This document shows, piece by piece, positions 53,332 to 61,546 of a stretch of DNA of 64,000 bases (position 1 is its first letter; each line of letters opens with the position of its first letter). The notes under the pieces were generated by a model. It had not been told where the DNA came from, did no database searches, and was given only the letters and a program-made list of their open reading frames with translations. The DNA comes from Streptomyces sp. Q6 (lineage in GTDB: Bacteria > Actinomycetota > Actinomycetes > Streptomycetales > Streptomycetaceae), in contig NZ_CP146022.1 in assembly GCF_036967205.1 (NCBI RefSeq), positions 558,001 through 622,000 of the forward strand, read 5' to 3'. Position numbers and translations under genes: made by a program.

Positions 53332-53381
53332 TAACATCCGCAGCCCCGATGGGGTACAAGCACTACGAAGGACGGACCGCG

Positions 53382-54128
53382 TTGGCTGCCCAGGCCCCGG
53401 CCGCTGACGGCGGCCAGAAGCAACCCATCACCCCGCGCAGCGCGCGCGGACACAGGACGCGGGGCGCCCTGGTCGCCGCGGCCCGCGAGGTCTTCGAGCG
53501 CGACGGCTACCTCGACGCGCGGATCACCGACATCTCCAAGGCGGCGCATGTCGCGTCGGGCTCGTTCTACACCTACTTCAACAGCAAGGAAGAGATCTTC
53601 CAGGCGCTGGTCGAGCAGGTGCAGGAGGAGATGCTCCACCCGCATCTGCGCGAACGCACCGGGATCACCGACCCGCTCGAACTGATCGACGCGTCGAACC
53701 GCGAGTACCTGCGCTCGTACAAGAAGAACGCCCGGCTGATGGCGCTGTTCGAGCAGGTCGCGCAGGTCGACGAGCAGTTCAAGAAGCTGCGGATCGAGCG
53801 GGGCAACGCGTTCGCGCGGCGCAACGCCAAGCTGATCAGGTCGCTCCAGGAGAGCGGCAGGGCCGACCCGAGCCTGGACCCGCTCGTGACGGCGCACGCC
53901 CTGTCGGTGATGGTGAGCCGCATGGCGTACCTGGTGTTCGTGCTCGGTCAGCGCATCCCGTTCGAGCGGCTCGTGACGACGCTCAACACGATCTGGGCGA
54001 ACGGGTTGCGGCTCACGGACCCTCCCGCCGCCGACTCCGACGCAGGCTCCGCGTCCACGTCCACGTCCACGTCCGGGTCCGGGTCCGGGTCCGGGTCCGG
54101 GTCCGGGTCCGGGTCCGGCAAGGCCTGA
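53382..54128 (+). CDS. TetR-family regulator with Ser-Gly repeat tail
   Basis: About 248 residues from TTG 53382, which has GAAGGA nine bases upstream; ATG 53349 in frame lacks a ribosome site. The HTH is TDISKAAHVASGSFYTYFNS preceded by RGALVAAAREVFERDGY. The ligand domain includes YLRSYKKNARLMALFEQVAQ. The last 22 or so residues are (Ser-Thr)3(Ser-Gly)8-Lys-Ala, encoded by a hexanucleotide microsatellite. It probably binds the duplicated 22-bp operators upstream of the epoxide hydrolase and HAD genes. Confidence 0.87.
   Translation: MAAQAPAADGGQKQPITPRSARGHRTRGALVAAAREVFERDGYLDARITDISKAAHVASGSFYTYFNSKEEIFQALVEQVQEEMLHPHLRERTGITDPLELIDASNREYLRSYKKNARLMALFEQVAQVDEQFKKLRIERGNAFARRNAKLIRSLQESGRADPSLDPLVTAHALSVMVSRMAYLVFVLGQRIPFERLVTTLNTIWANGLRLTDPPAADSDAGSASTSTSTSGSGSGSGSGSGSGSGKA
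54054..54119 (+). repeat. In-frame hexanucleotide microsatellite
   Basis: Three TCCACG units, then seven TCCGGG units and one TCCGGC, all in the reading frame of the TetR gene. Copy-number change would lengthen or shorten the Ser-Thr/Ser-Gly tail without shifting frame. Confidence 0.9.
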
Positions 54129-54139
54129 GGCGCGGGGCG

Positions 54140-54553
54140 TCAGAAGTGACGGCGGAAGTCGTCGTCGTCCTCGATCGTGTCGCGCAGTTCGAAGAGCACT
54201 TCACCCGAGTCGCCGGAGCCCTCCGCACCGGCGAGCACGGAACGCACGGTGGCGCCCACCCACACCAGGTTGGGCGCCGTGCCCACGACGCGGCACGGCA
54301 CGACGAACCCCTCGGGGAAGCGGACCAGGGACTCGTTGCGGGCGGTCCCGGTGCCGCGGTGGACCACGCGGGACTGGACGACGACGCCCGGCCCCTCGCT
54401 GTACTGCCGCTCCAGGTCGCTCGCCGCGCAGACCGGACAGAGCAGCCGGCGGAACGACGCGGTCCCGCACCAACGGCACCGCTGATAGGCGAATCCCTCT
54501 TCGGCCTGCTTCGGCGCCATGACGCCGAACCCGCTCATGGCCATCTCCGACAT
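54140..54553 (-). CDS. DUF35 OB-fold/zinc-ribbon protein
   Basis: A 137-residue protein. A rubredoxin-like zinc ribbon (CRWCGTASFRRLLCPVC) is followed by an OB-fold. DUF35 proteins usually partner thiolases or acyl-CoA enzymes in lipid and steroid degradation, and no thiolase is adjacent here. Start ATG 54553 has GGGAGG seven bases upstream. Its promoter carries the same operator as etfB, so TetR 54656 probably controls both. Confidence 0.83.
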   Translation of the reverse strand: MSEMAMSGFGVMAPKQAEEGFAYQRCRWCGTASFRRLLCPVCAASDLERQYSEGPGVVVQSRVVHRGTGTARNESLVRFPEGFVVPCRVVGTAPNLVWVGATVRSVLAGAEGSGDSGEVLFELRDTIEDDDDFRRHF

Positions 54554-54616
54554 CCTTCGGCCTCCCGCGCTCGCCCGGTGCGCGTCGGGCTGCGGCCACG
54601 ACGCCTCCGTCAGCGT

Positions 54617-54648
54617 ATGGCACTCAGTGCCGCTCGGTAAAGACACTG
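54617..54648 (-). promoter_or_regulatory. TetR operator before the DUF35 gene
   Basis: On the minus strand CTTTACCGAG is followed by ACTGAGTGCCATACGCTGAC. It contains the perfect palindrome GGCACT-C-AGTGCC at 54619-54631. The same composite word occurs before etfB. Confidence 0.7.
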
Positions 54649-54655
54649 AGTACCC

Positions 54656-55369
54656 TCAGTCGTCGCGCAATGCGGATTCGACCTGCTGGATGACCCGCCA
54701 CATGGGGGCACCCTTCGGCGCGACCATGACGACGACCTCCTCGTTCGGGTCACCGGCGGGCTGCCGCGCCGCCTGTCCCCACACCTGCCGTACGAGGGCG
54801 AGCGCGGCGTCGACGGCCATCTCGGCGTCACCCTCGCCGCCCGAACGCAGCCAGGAACGCAGGCCGTTGTTGTGCGCGGCGACCACGGACGCGGCGACGA
54901 CCTCCGCCCGCAGCGCGCCGTCGGGCTCACTCTCCCAGCGTCGGCGCAGATAGCCGGCGAGGGTGCGTTCGTAGCGCCGCACGACCGACAGCTCGTACGT
55001 CCGCAGCCCCGGCACCTCACGGGTCAACCGGTAGCGCTGAACGGAGAATTCGGGGTTCGAGGCGTACATCCGCAGAACGATCCGCGCCCCGTCGCACACC
55101 ACGTCGACGGCGTCGCGCTCGTCGCTCGCGGCGTCGAGGAACGCGGTCATCTCGGCCAGGCAGCTCTCGTGGTCCGGGAAGACAGCGTCTTCCTTGGAGG
55201 GGAAGTACCGGAAGAACGAGCGCCGTCCGACCCCGGCCCGCGCCACGATGTCGTCCACGGTCGTCCGCTCGAAGCCGCGCTCCAGGTACAGCTGGAACGC
55301 CGCCTCGGCCAGCACCTCCCGCATGGGCGCTTTCTTCCGTGAACCATTGACCTCGCGTGCCTCGCTCAT
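54656..55369 (-). CDS. TetR-family regulator of the etfBA/DUF35 regulon
   Basis: A 237-residue regulator. LAEAAFQLYLERGFERTTVD, IVARAGVGRRSFFRYFPSKE is a strong TetR HTH, and the rest is an all-helical ligand domain. Start ATG 55369 lacks a visible ribosome site and may be leaderless. It lies between the DUF35 gene and etfBA, and an almost identical 30-bp word precedes both. This points to a small acyl-CoA-responsive regulon, as for FadR-type TetR proteins. Ligand inferred only. Confidence 0.85.
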   Translation of the reverse strand: MSEAREVNGSRKKAPMREVLAEAAFQLYLERGFERTTVDDIVARAGVGRRSFFRYFPSKEDAVFPDHESCLAEMTAFLDAASDERDAVDVVCDGARIVLRMYASNPEFSVQRYRLTREVPGLRTYELSVVRRYERTLAGYLRRRWESEPDGALRAEVVAASVVAAHNNGLRSWLRSGGEGDAEMAVDAALALVRQVWGQAARQPAGDPNEEVVVMVAPKGAPMWRVIQQVESALRDD

Positions 55370-55410
55370 GCCGGGAACGTAACACCGCCGCGCCCGTTTT
55401 GGCACTACGT

Positions 55411-55445
55411 ACCTTTACAGAGGGAACTGAGTGCCATACGTTGAC
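55411..55445 (+). promoter_or_regulatory. TetR operator before etfB
   Basis: CTTTACAGAG then ACTGAGTGCCATACGTTGAC, matching the DUF35 promoter site except for a few bases. AGTGCCA at 55430-55436 also pairs with TGGCACT at 55400-55406. Shared by the divergent regulator gene, which gives autoregulation. Confidence 0.7.
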
Positions 55446-55474
55446 CTTCACAGGACTGAGTAAGGAGAGCCGGC

Positions 55475-56263
55475 GTGAGCTTGAGGATCGTTGTCACCGT
55501 GAAGTACGTGCCGGACGCGACGGGGGACCGGCATTTCGCTGATGATCTGACCGTTGACCGGGATGATGTGGACGGTCTGCTGTCGGAGCTGGATGAGTAC
55601 GCGGTGGAGCAGGCGCTGCAGATCGCGGAGAGTTCGGATGACGAGGTGGAGGTCACCGTGTTGACGGTGGGTCCCGAGGACGCGAAGGACGCGCTGCGTA
55701 AGGCGTTGTCGATGGGTGCGGACAAGGCGATCCATGTGGAGGACGACGATCTGCACGGTACGGATGCGATCGGGACGTCGTTGGTGCTGGCGAAGGCGAT
55801 CGAGAAGGCCGGGTTCGATCTGGTGGTCTCGGGGATGGCGTCGACGGACGGTACGGCGGGGATCGTGCCGGCGCTGGTCGCGGAGCGGCTGGGGGTGGCG
55901 CAGGTGACGCTGCTGTCGGAGGTGGCGGTGGCGGACGGTGCGGTGTCGGGGCGCCGGGACGGGGACGCGGCGTCGGAGCGGTTGTCGGCGGCGCTGCCGG
56001 CGGTGGTGTCGGTGACGGACCAGTCCGGTGAGGCGCGTTACCCGTCGTTCAAGGGGATCATGGCGGCGAAGAAGAAGCCGGTCCAGGCGTGGGACCTGTC
56101 CGATCTCGGGATCGAGGCGGGGGAGGTCGGTCTGGAGGGTGCCTGGACGAAGGTCGAGGCGGCCGCGGAGCGTCCGGCGCGCACGGCGGGCACGATCGTC
56201 AAGGACGAGGGTGAGGGCGGTAAGCAGCTCGCCGAGTTCCTCGCGGGCCAGAAGTTCATCTGA
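55475..56263 (+). CDS. etfB: Electron transfer flavoprotein, beta subunit
   Basis: A 262-residue EtfB: IVVTVKYVPDATGDRHFADD at the start, DEYAVEQALQIAE, then TDGTAGIVPALVAERLGVAQ and the signature AARYPSFKGIMAAKKKP-like segment (YPSFKGIMAAKKKPVQAWDL). With EtfA it accepts electrons from acyl-CoA dehydrogenases such as the two in this window and passes them to the quinone pool. GTG start follows AAGGAGAG. Controlled by the operator at 55411. Confidence 0.95.
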   Translation: MSLRIVVTVKYVPDATGDRHFADDLTVDRDDVDGLLSELDEYAVEQALQIAESSDDEVEVTVLTVGPEDAKDALRKALSMGADKAIHVEDDDLHGTDAIGTSLVLAKAIEKAGFDLVVSGMASTDGTAGIVPALVAERLGVAQVTLLSEVAVADGAVSGRRDGDAASERLSAALPAVVSVTDQSGEARYPSFKGIMAAKKKPVQAWDLSDLGIEAGEVGLEGAWTKVEAAAERPARTAGTIVKDEGEGGKQLAEFLAGQKFI

Positions 56264-56323
56264 GTCCCGGTTCCCTCCTCTCGCCCCCCTTTTTCCTTTG
56301 TGATTGCAGGAGATTGAAGTCCC

Positions 56324-57286
56324 ATGGCTGAAGTTCTGGTCTACGTCGACCACGTGGACGGTGCCGTCCGCAAGCCCACTCTGGAGCTGCTGACGCTGGC
56401 TCGCCGGCTCGGTGACCCGGTCGCTGTCGCTCTGGGTGCCGGTGCCGGTGCTACGGCGGGGGTGCTGGCCGAGCACGGTGCGGTCAAGGTCCTCACCGAT
56501 GAGGCGGCCGAGTACGCCGATTACCTTGTGGTGCCGAAGGTGGAGGCGTTGCAGGCGGCGGTCGCCGCGGTGTCTCCGGTGGCGGTGCTGGTGCCCTCGT
56601 CGGCGGAGGGCAAGGAGGTCGCCGCGCGGCTGGCGCTGCGTATCACGTCGGGCATCATCACCGACGCGATCGATGTGGAGGCCGGGGAGAGTGGTCCGGT
56701 CGCCACGCAGTCGGTGTTCGCGGCGTCGTTCACCACCCGCTCCATTGTGACGACGGGTGTTGCGGTCATCACCGTCAAGCCCAACAGTGCCCCGGTCGAG
56801 GCGGCTCCCGCCGCGGGTACCGTGGAGGCGCTGACCGTCACCTTCTCGGCGCAGGCGACGGGTACGAAGGTGACCGGGCGTACGCCGCGTGAGTCGACGG
56901 GGCGTCCGGAGCTGACCGAGGCCGCGATCGTGGTCTCCGGCGGCCGTGGTGTGAACGGTGCGGAGAACTTCGCGGTCATCGAGGCCCTGGCGGACTCGCT
57001 GGGGGCGGCTGTGGGTGCCTCGCGTGCCGCGGTCGACGCGGGCTGGTACCCGCACTCCAACCAGGTCGGTCAGACCGGTAAGAGTGTCTCGCCGCAGTTG
57101 TACATCGCTTCGGGTATCTCGGGGGCGATCCAGCACCGGGCCGGTATGCAGACCTCGAAGACGATCGTCGCGATCAACAAGGACGCCGAGGCCCCGATCT
57201 TCGACCTGGTCGACTACGGCGTCGTCGGCGACCTCTTCGACGTCGTGCCCGCCCTCACCGCCGAGGTCAACACCCGCAAGGGCTGA
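56324..57286 (+). CDS. etfA: Electron transfer flavoprotein, alpha subunit
   Basis: A 320-residue EtfA. The C-terminal FAD domain has [54 protein letters not shown] and [20 protein letters not shown]. It carries the redox-active FAD of the heterodimer. Lies 60 bp after etfB with AGGAG upstream. Ends at a strong hairpin. Confidence 0.95.
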   Translation: MAEVLVYVDHVDGAVRKPTLELLTLARRLGDPVAVALGAGAGATAGVLAEHGAVKVLTDEAAEYADYLVVPKVEALQAAVAAVSPVAVLVPSSAEGKEVAARLALRITSGIITDAIDVEAGESGPVATQSVFAASFTTRSIVTTGVAVITVKPNSAPVEAAPAAGTVEALTVTFSAQATGTKVTGRTPRESTGRPELTEAAIVVSGGRGVNGAENFAVIEALADSLGAAVGASRAAVDAGWYPHSNQVGQTGKSVSPQLYIASGISGAIQHRAGMQTSKTIVAINKDAEAPIFDLVDYGVVGDLFDVVPALTAEVNTRKG

Positions 57287-57317
57287 GCCACTTCACCGGC
57301 CGCTCCGCACGGCCGAC

Positions 57318-57365
57318 CGCGCCGCCGCGTCCGGGAGCCCTACAGCTCCTGGGCGCGGCGGCGCG
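57318..57365. terminator. Two-tier hairpin terminator after etfA
   Basis: Outer 15-bp stem (CGCGCCGCCGCGTCC with GGGCGCGGCGGCGCG, one G-T pair) encloses an inner GGAGC/GCTCC stem. It covers the end of the convergent surface-protein gene, so it can serve both directions. Confidence 0.75.
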
Positions 57366-57891
57366 CGTAGTATCCGGCCGCTCCCACGGCCCCGGCGACC
57401 AGCAGCGATCCGAGCACGAGCTGTCCCGTGCCGATCCGGCCCAGGGATCCGCCGTCGCCCGCGTGGGTGCCGCGGAGTTCGGTGCGGCCCTCCCCCGTCA
57501 CCTTCAGGGTCTGACGCACCACGGTGCCGTTCTCGCAGCTCACGGAGATCGGGTACGTGCCGGGGCGCGCCCCCGACGGCACCTGGAACTGCCCGACGAG
57601 GTCGCCCTGGTGGGTGCCGGTCCGCAGCGGGAAGTCACCGGCGCCGAGGCCGCTCGCGTCCCCGGTGGCCTCGGTGTCGCCCTCGCAGCCGGTGGTGTTC
57701 GCGGTGACGGTCGTGCCGGGGCGGGCGCTCGCGGGGACGAGTTCCAGGGTTCCCGGGACGGCGCTGTCGACGACGGAGCTGTCCCACTCGGTGTCGTCCC
57801 CCTCCGCCCACGCGGGCGCGGACAGCGGTACGCCGACGCCGAGCAGGGCGGCGGCGAGGGCGGCGGTCGGCAGGGACGCGGTGCGACGCAT
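57340..57891 (-). CDS. Secreted membrane-anchored Ig-like protein, paralogue A
   Basis: A 183-residue surface protein. A Sec signal (RRTASLPTAALAAALLGVGV, cleavage near AWA-E) is followed by a single beta-sandwich of about 100 residues with two Cys (NTTGCEGD and SVSCENG, probably a disulphide). A Gly-rich stalk with RGTHAGDGGSLG comes next, then one membrane span LVLGSLLVAGAVGAAGYYA and the tail RRRAQEL. Similar in plan to the protein at 59917. No LPxTG motif. AAAGGAT is upstream of ATG 57891. Confidence 0.8.
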   Translation of the reverse strand: MRRTASLPTAALAAALLGVGVPLSAPAWAEGDDTEWDSSVVDSAVPGTLELVPASARPGTTVTANTTGCEGDTEATGDASGLGAGDFPLRTGTHQGDLVGQFQVPSGARPGTYPISVSCENGTVVRQTLKVTGEGRTELRGTHAGDGGSLGRIGTGQLVLGSLLVAGAVGAAGYYARRRAQEL

Positions 57892-58087
57892 GCGGATCCT
57901 TTCGGGGCGGGCCGAGGTCCCGGCCGGGCGGCCGGTACCCGGCCGATCCCATCGCGCCCGCCCGCCCCGCGCCCGCCGGGGCGGCGAGTCGGGTGACGGA
58001 CGGGACACGCGCGGGTGACCGCACCCCGCCACCCGCGCGACGCCCGCCCGGCCTGATCCGCCCGTGCGCCCCGGTGGACCCGTGCGT

Positions 58088-58537
58088 CTAGATACGCCCG
58101 TGCGTCCGATGCGACTCGACCAGCTTGACCCGTGCCGACACCAGCCGGTGCGCCATCACCTCGGCCACCCCGTGCAGCAGGGCCACGCCGAGGGCGGGCT
58201 CCAGGTCGCACAGGGCGCGCACCGCCGCGGCGTCGAACTCGTAGGCGCGCACCGGACTGAACGCCTCGGCGCCGAAGTCCCAGGCGTACGGCGTGAAGAG
58301 CCAGGACCAGCCGAGCAGATCGCCCGGCCCCAGCGGGTCGATGGGCAGCCGTTCCCGATCGGAGACGCGCACGTCGAGCGTGACCATGCCGGTCCGGATG
58401 ATCCAGAACCGATCGGCGTGGTCCCCTTCCTCGAAGATCCGGGTGTCCTGAGGGAACGAGACCTCGCGCGCGAGAGCCATCATCCGGTCGCGATAGGCGC
58501 GCGGGAGTCGGTTCAGGAGTCGTGTCTGGGCCGTCAT
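58088..58537 (-). CDS. Cyclic-nucleotide-binding-domain protein without DNA-binding domain
   Basis: A 149-residue Crp-type CNB domain: FPQDTRIFEEGDHADRFWII, GMVTLDVRV and GDLLGWSWLF, then a terminal dimerisation-like helix. The phosphate-binding cassette of true cAMP receptors (FGE-x-AL-x5-RxA) is replaced by LGWSWLFTPYAWDFGAEAF, so cAMP binding is doubtful. No HTH follows. Probably a regulatory or stress protein of unknown ligand. GAGGTGG upstream of ATG 58537. Confidence 0.8.
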   Translation of the reverse strand: MTAQTRLLNRLPRAYRDRMMALAREVSFPQDTRIFEEGDHADRFWIIRTGMVTLDVRVSDRERLPIDPLGPGDLLGWSWLFTPYAWDFGAEAFSPVRAYEFDAAAVRALCDLEPALGVALLHGVAEVMAHRLVSARVKLVESHRTHGRI

Positions 58538-58701
58538 GGCGGACCACCTCCACCGTCGTGTCATCCCAGCGTACGTACGTGACGCCGCGAGCTCCGCCCG
58601 ACGGGTGGTGGCCGAGGCGCCACGGGAGGCCCCGCGAGGGCCCGACGGCCGGATGGCGTAAGCGCGTCGCGGGTGGACGATCATGACCCTACGTTTCCGG
58701 C

Positions 58702-59811
58702 ATGGCGAAATTCATCGGGTTCTCCCCCGGTACGACCGCGGCAATGGTGACGTCAGGACTCTGCGCGACGCTCATGATCGGCGCCGCGGCGCCGGCCGGT
58801 GCCACGGCGCCCGCCCCGGCGCCGCCCGCGCCGCCGTCGGTGTCGGCGCTGTCGTGGGAGGTCATGGACGCCCGCACCGGGACCGTGCTGGGCGCGGCCG
58901 CGCCCCATCGCAGGCTGCCGCCCGCCAGCACGCTGAAGACCCTGTTCGCCGTGACGGTGCTGCCGAAGCTCTCGCGGACCACCGTGCACCGGGCCACGTC
59001 CGCCGACCTCTCGGAGGTCGCCGAGGGCAGCAGCATGGTCGGTGTCGACGAGGGCTCCCGGTACACGGTGGCGGATCTGTGGCGCGGGGTCTTCCTCAGC
59101 TCGGGCAACGACGCGGTGCACACGCTCGCCCGGATGAACGGCGGCCTGTCCCGGACCCTCGCCGAGATGCAGGCGACCGCCGTCCGGATCGGGGCCCGCG
59201 ACACCCAGGTCCGCTCCCCCGACGGTTTCGACACCCCGGGCCAGTACTCGTCCGCCCACGATCTGGCGCTGATCGCGAAGGAGGGCATCAAGAACGCCGA
59301 CTTCCGTCGCTACATGGGCACGAAGTGGGCGCTCTTCCCCGCGTCCGGGGGCCCGAACGCGTACGAGATCCAGAACACGAACCGGCTGCTGGTCGGCTCG
59401 CACGGCGTGGAGCCCTACCCGGGGCTGATCGGCGTCAAGAACGGCTACACGTCGCAGGCGGGCTGCACGCTCGTCTCCGCCGCGACCCGGGGCGGCCGCA
59501 CGCTCCTGGTGACGGTCATGAACCCGCAGGACGAGTCGTTCAACGCCGTCTACGAGGAGAGCCGCGCGCTGCTCGACTGGGGTTTCGAGGCCGCGCCGCT
59601 GCGCGCCCTGCAAGGTTCCGGGCCCCAGCACCCCACCACCGCGCGGACGTCGGCGCCGGCGACAGCGGGTCCCGCCGCCGCTCCGGAGCGGACGGCGGAC
59701 ACGGGCCCCGGTCTCACCCGGCACATCGGTGCGGCGGCCGCGCTCCTCGTCCTGGCGTGTGTTCCCGCCCTCGTACGGCGTCGGCTGCGCAAGCGGCGCA
59801 CGGCCCGGTGA
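58702..59811 (+). CDS. D-alanyl-D-alanine carboxypeptidase-like S11 peptidase
   Basis: A 369-residue exported PBP-type protein. The catalytic triad motifs are PPASTLKTL (SxxK), SSGND (SxN) and GVKNGYTS where family members usually have KTG. A C-terminal segment with Ala/Pro-rich linker, one membrane span (HIGAAAALLVLACVPALV) and basic tail anchors it. Expected role is trimming the terminal D-Ala of peptidoglycan stem peptides. The KNG variant may alter substrate. No clear ribosome site before ATG 58702. It precedes a surface protein and a sortase. Confidence 0.85.
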   Translation: MAKFIGFSPGTTAAMVTSGLCATLMIGAAAPAGATAPAPAPPAPPSVSALSWEVMDARTGTVLGAAAPHRRLPPASTLKTLFAVTVLPKLSRTTVHRATSADLSEVAEGSSMVGVDEGSRYTVADLWRGVFLSSGNDAVHTLARMNGGLSRTLAEMQATAVRIGARDTQVRSPDGFDTPGQYSSAHDLALIAKEGIKNADFRRYMGTKWALFPASGGPNAYEIQNTNRLLVGSHGVEPYPGLIGVKNGYTSQAGCTLVSAATRGGRTLLVTVMNPQDESFNAVYEESRALLDWGFEAAPLRALQGSGPQHPTTARTSAPATAGPAAAPERTADTGPGLTRHIGAAAALLVLACVPALVRRRLRKRRTAR

Positions 59812-59817
59812 CCGGCG

Positions 59818-59867
59818 GGGCCCGTGCACCATTCGGCCCCGTTTGAATGGTCGGTGCATGCGGGCCC
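59818..59867. terminator. Imperfect hairpin after the S11 peptidase gene
   Basis: GGGCCCG ... TGCACC ... ATTC pairs with GAAT ... GGTGCA ... CGGGCCC across a 10-nt loop with two bulges. Placed between the peptidase stop and the next start; terminator or leader structure. Confidence 0.45.
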
Positions 59868-59916
59868 TCTTAGCGTCGCAAGGGCCGCTCCCTACGGCGC
59901 CCTCTGGAGGATCCGC

Positions 59917-60441
59917 ATGCGTTCCATATCCGTGCTCTCGTCGTTCTCGACCGCGCTCGTCTGCGTGACGGCCCTCGGCGTGGCCGCGCCCGCCGCCCTC
60001 GCCGACGACGGCGGCACCCAGCCGAACGTCACCTCGTTCGGCTTCACGGTCTCACCGAGCACCGTGGCGGCCGGGGGCACGGTTACCCTCGGCTCGACGG
60101 AGTGCGACGTGCCGACCGTGCACGTGAGCGCGCCGATCTTCGACCCGGTCGAGCTGAACGAGGGCCACTCCGCGACGGCCCGGATCTATCCGGACGCCAA
60201 GCCCGGCGCCCAGTACAACGTCACGTTCGAGTGCGACGGCGAGAAGGGCACCACGCCCCTCACCATCGCCACCGGCAACACCCCGGTCCCCACGACCGAG
60301 CCCCGCGGCGTCAAGGCCGGGATCGGCGGCGGTGCCGGCGGGACGCATCCGGGACTGGTCGCCGCCGGCGGCGCGCTGATCGCGGGCGCGCTCGGCGCGG
60401 GCTACCTGCGGATGCGCCGGCGTCGCGACGACGCCGCCTGA
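59917..60441 (+). CDS. Secreted membrane-anchored Ig-like protein, paralogue B
   Basis: A 174-residue protein. Signal peptide (SISVLSSFSTALVCVTALGV, ending ALA-DD), a beta-sandwich with Cys in STECDVP and FECDGE, a stalk with PRGVKAGIGGGAGG, a membrane span LVAAGGALIAGALGAGYL and the tail RMRRRRDDAA. Same plan as the protein at 57340; both share RG-x2-AG-x-GG next to the span. TGGAGG precedes ATG 59917. Followed 17 nt later by the sortase gene, which suggests it is the sortase substrate. Confidence 0.8.
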   Translation: MRSISVLSSFSTALVCVTALGVAAPAALADDGGTQPNVTSFGFTVSPSTVAAGGTVTLGSTECDVPTVHVSAPIFDPVELNEGHSATARIYPDAKPGAQYNVTFECDGEKGTTPLTIATGNTPVPTTEPRGVKAGIGGGAGGTHPGLVAAGGALIAGALGAGYLRMRRRRDDAA

Positions 60442-60458
60442 CGGACGGGACCGCACCG

Positions 60459-61094
60459 GTGTCCCCGGCCCCCGCGAAGACCCGCCGCCCCTCCTGGTCG
60501 CTGCTCGCCGTGGTGCTCCTGGCGGGCGTGCTGCTCGTGCACCACGGTGTCTCGCAGGCGGACGGCCCGCCGCAGCCCGAGCCCGGCGCCGCGAAACTCG
60601 GTACGACGACGCCGCCCGCCGACCCGTTGCCCGCCTCGACGCCCGTCCGCGTGCGGATACCGGAGATCCACGTGAACGCGCCGCTGACCCGGGTCGGCCG
60701 CGACAAGGAGGGGTGGCTGGACGCGCCCCCGCCTCGTGACGCGAACCTGGCGGGCTGGTTCACCGGGGCCGTGACGCCCGGCGAGCGCGGCACGGCCGTC
60801 ATCGACGGCCATGTCGACAACGCGGACGGGCCCGCCGTCTTCTACGGTCTCGGCTCCCTCAAGAAGGGCCAGCACATCGAGGTCGACCGCGCCGACCGCA
60901 CCACCGCCGTGTTCGAGATCCACGGCATCGACGTCGTCGACAAGACCGACTTCCCCGACCGCCGGGTCTACGGCAGCACGGGCCTGCCCGAGCTGCGTGT
61001 CATCACCTGCGGCGGCAGCTACGACAAGCGTCGGGGCTACACGGGGAACGTCGTGCTGTACGGGCTGCTCACCTCGGTCCGCGACCGCTCCTGA
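60459..61094 (+). CDS. Class F-type sortase
   Basis: A 211-residue membrane-anchored transpeptidase. One N-terminal span (WSLLAVVLLAGVLLVHHGV) precedes the sortase beta-barrel: RVRIPEIHVNAPLTRVG, AVIDGHVD with catalytic His, VITCGGSYD with catalytic Cys, and an Arg in DKRRGYTGN. Actinobacterial class F features are the short barrel and lack of a C-terminal span. GTG 60459 is the best start. Its presumed partner lies directly upstream. Confidence 0.87.
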   Translation: MSPAPAKTRRPSWSLLAVVLLAGVLLVHHGVSQADGPPQPEPGAAKLGTTTPPADPLPASTPVRVRIPEIHVNAPLTRVGRDKEGWLDAPPPRDANLAGWFTGAVTPGERGTAVIDGHVDNADGPAVFYGLGSLKKGQHIEVDRADRTTAVFEIHGIDVVDKTDFPDRRVYGSTGLPELRVITCGGSYDKRRGYTGNVVLYGLLTSVRDRS

Positions 61095-61129
61095 ACTCGC
61101 CTCACCGGCGCGGACGTCGGCTCTCCCAC

Positions 61130-61489
61130 TCAGTCGTGCGGAGCCTGCCCGGTCACCCGGTGGTCCGCGTGGCTGAGCGCCTCCGTGACCAGGCGGCGCA
61201 GATGGCCGTCGGTGAGCCGGTAGTGCATGTGGCGGCCGTCGCGGCGGGCCTCCACCAGGCCCGCGAGCCGCAGCTTCGCCAGGTGCTGGCTGACCGCCGT
61301 GCGGGAGGCGGCGACGCGTTCGGCCAGGGAGCCGACGTCCGACTCCTCCAGGGCGAGCAGCCACAGCAGATGCAGCCGGGTGGCGTCCGAGAGCAGGGCG
61401 AACACCCGGGTCGCCTCGGCCAGCCGGACGCTGTCCGGTTCCCGCAGATGCGCACCGGCCGCAGATGACAGGGGGTCGCTGTGTGGCAT
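61130..61489 (-). CDS. ArsR/SmtB-family metal sensor, CzrA-like
   Basis: A 119-residue winged-helix repressor. HTH VGSLAERVAASRTAVSQHLA and wing LVEARRDGRHMHYRLTD. The last helix reads DGHLRRLVTEALSHADH, which is D-x-H-x10-H-x2-H, the exact alpha5 metal site of Zn/Co sensors such as CzrA. It therefore should release DNA on binding Zn, Co or Ni. The 34-bp palindrome in the divergent promoter is its likely operator and the MFS gene its target. Confidence 0.9.
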   Translation of the reverse strand: MPHSDPLSSAAGAHLREPDSVRLAEATRVFALLSDATRLHLLWLLALEESDVGSLAERVAASRTAVSQHLAKLRLAGLVEARRDGRHMHYRLTDGHLRRLVTEALSHADHRVTGQAPHD

Positions 61490-61546
61490 GGGCCCAGCCT
61501 AGAGCGGGCGCGTACCACCGGATCCCCGCGCCGCCCCGATCGACAC

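Noticed and set aside
55448-57136. A 562-codon antisense open frame opposite etfBA
   Set aside because: Shadow of strongly supported etf genes; repetitive Arg/His composition.
57340-60441. LPxTG or LAxTG sorting signals in the two surface proteins
   Set aside because: Both C-termini were read through and neither contains such a motif.
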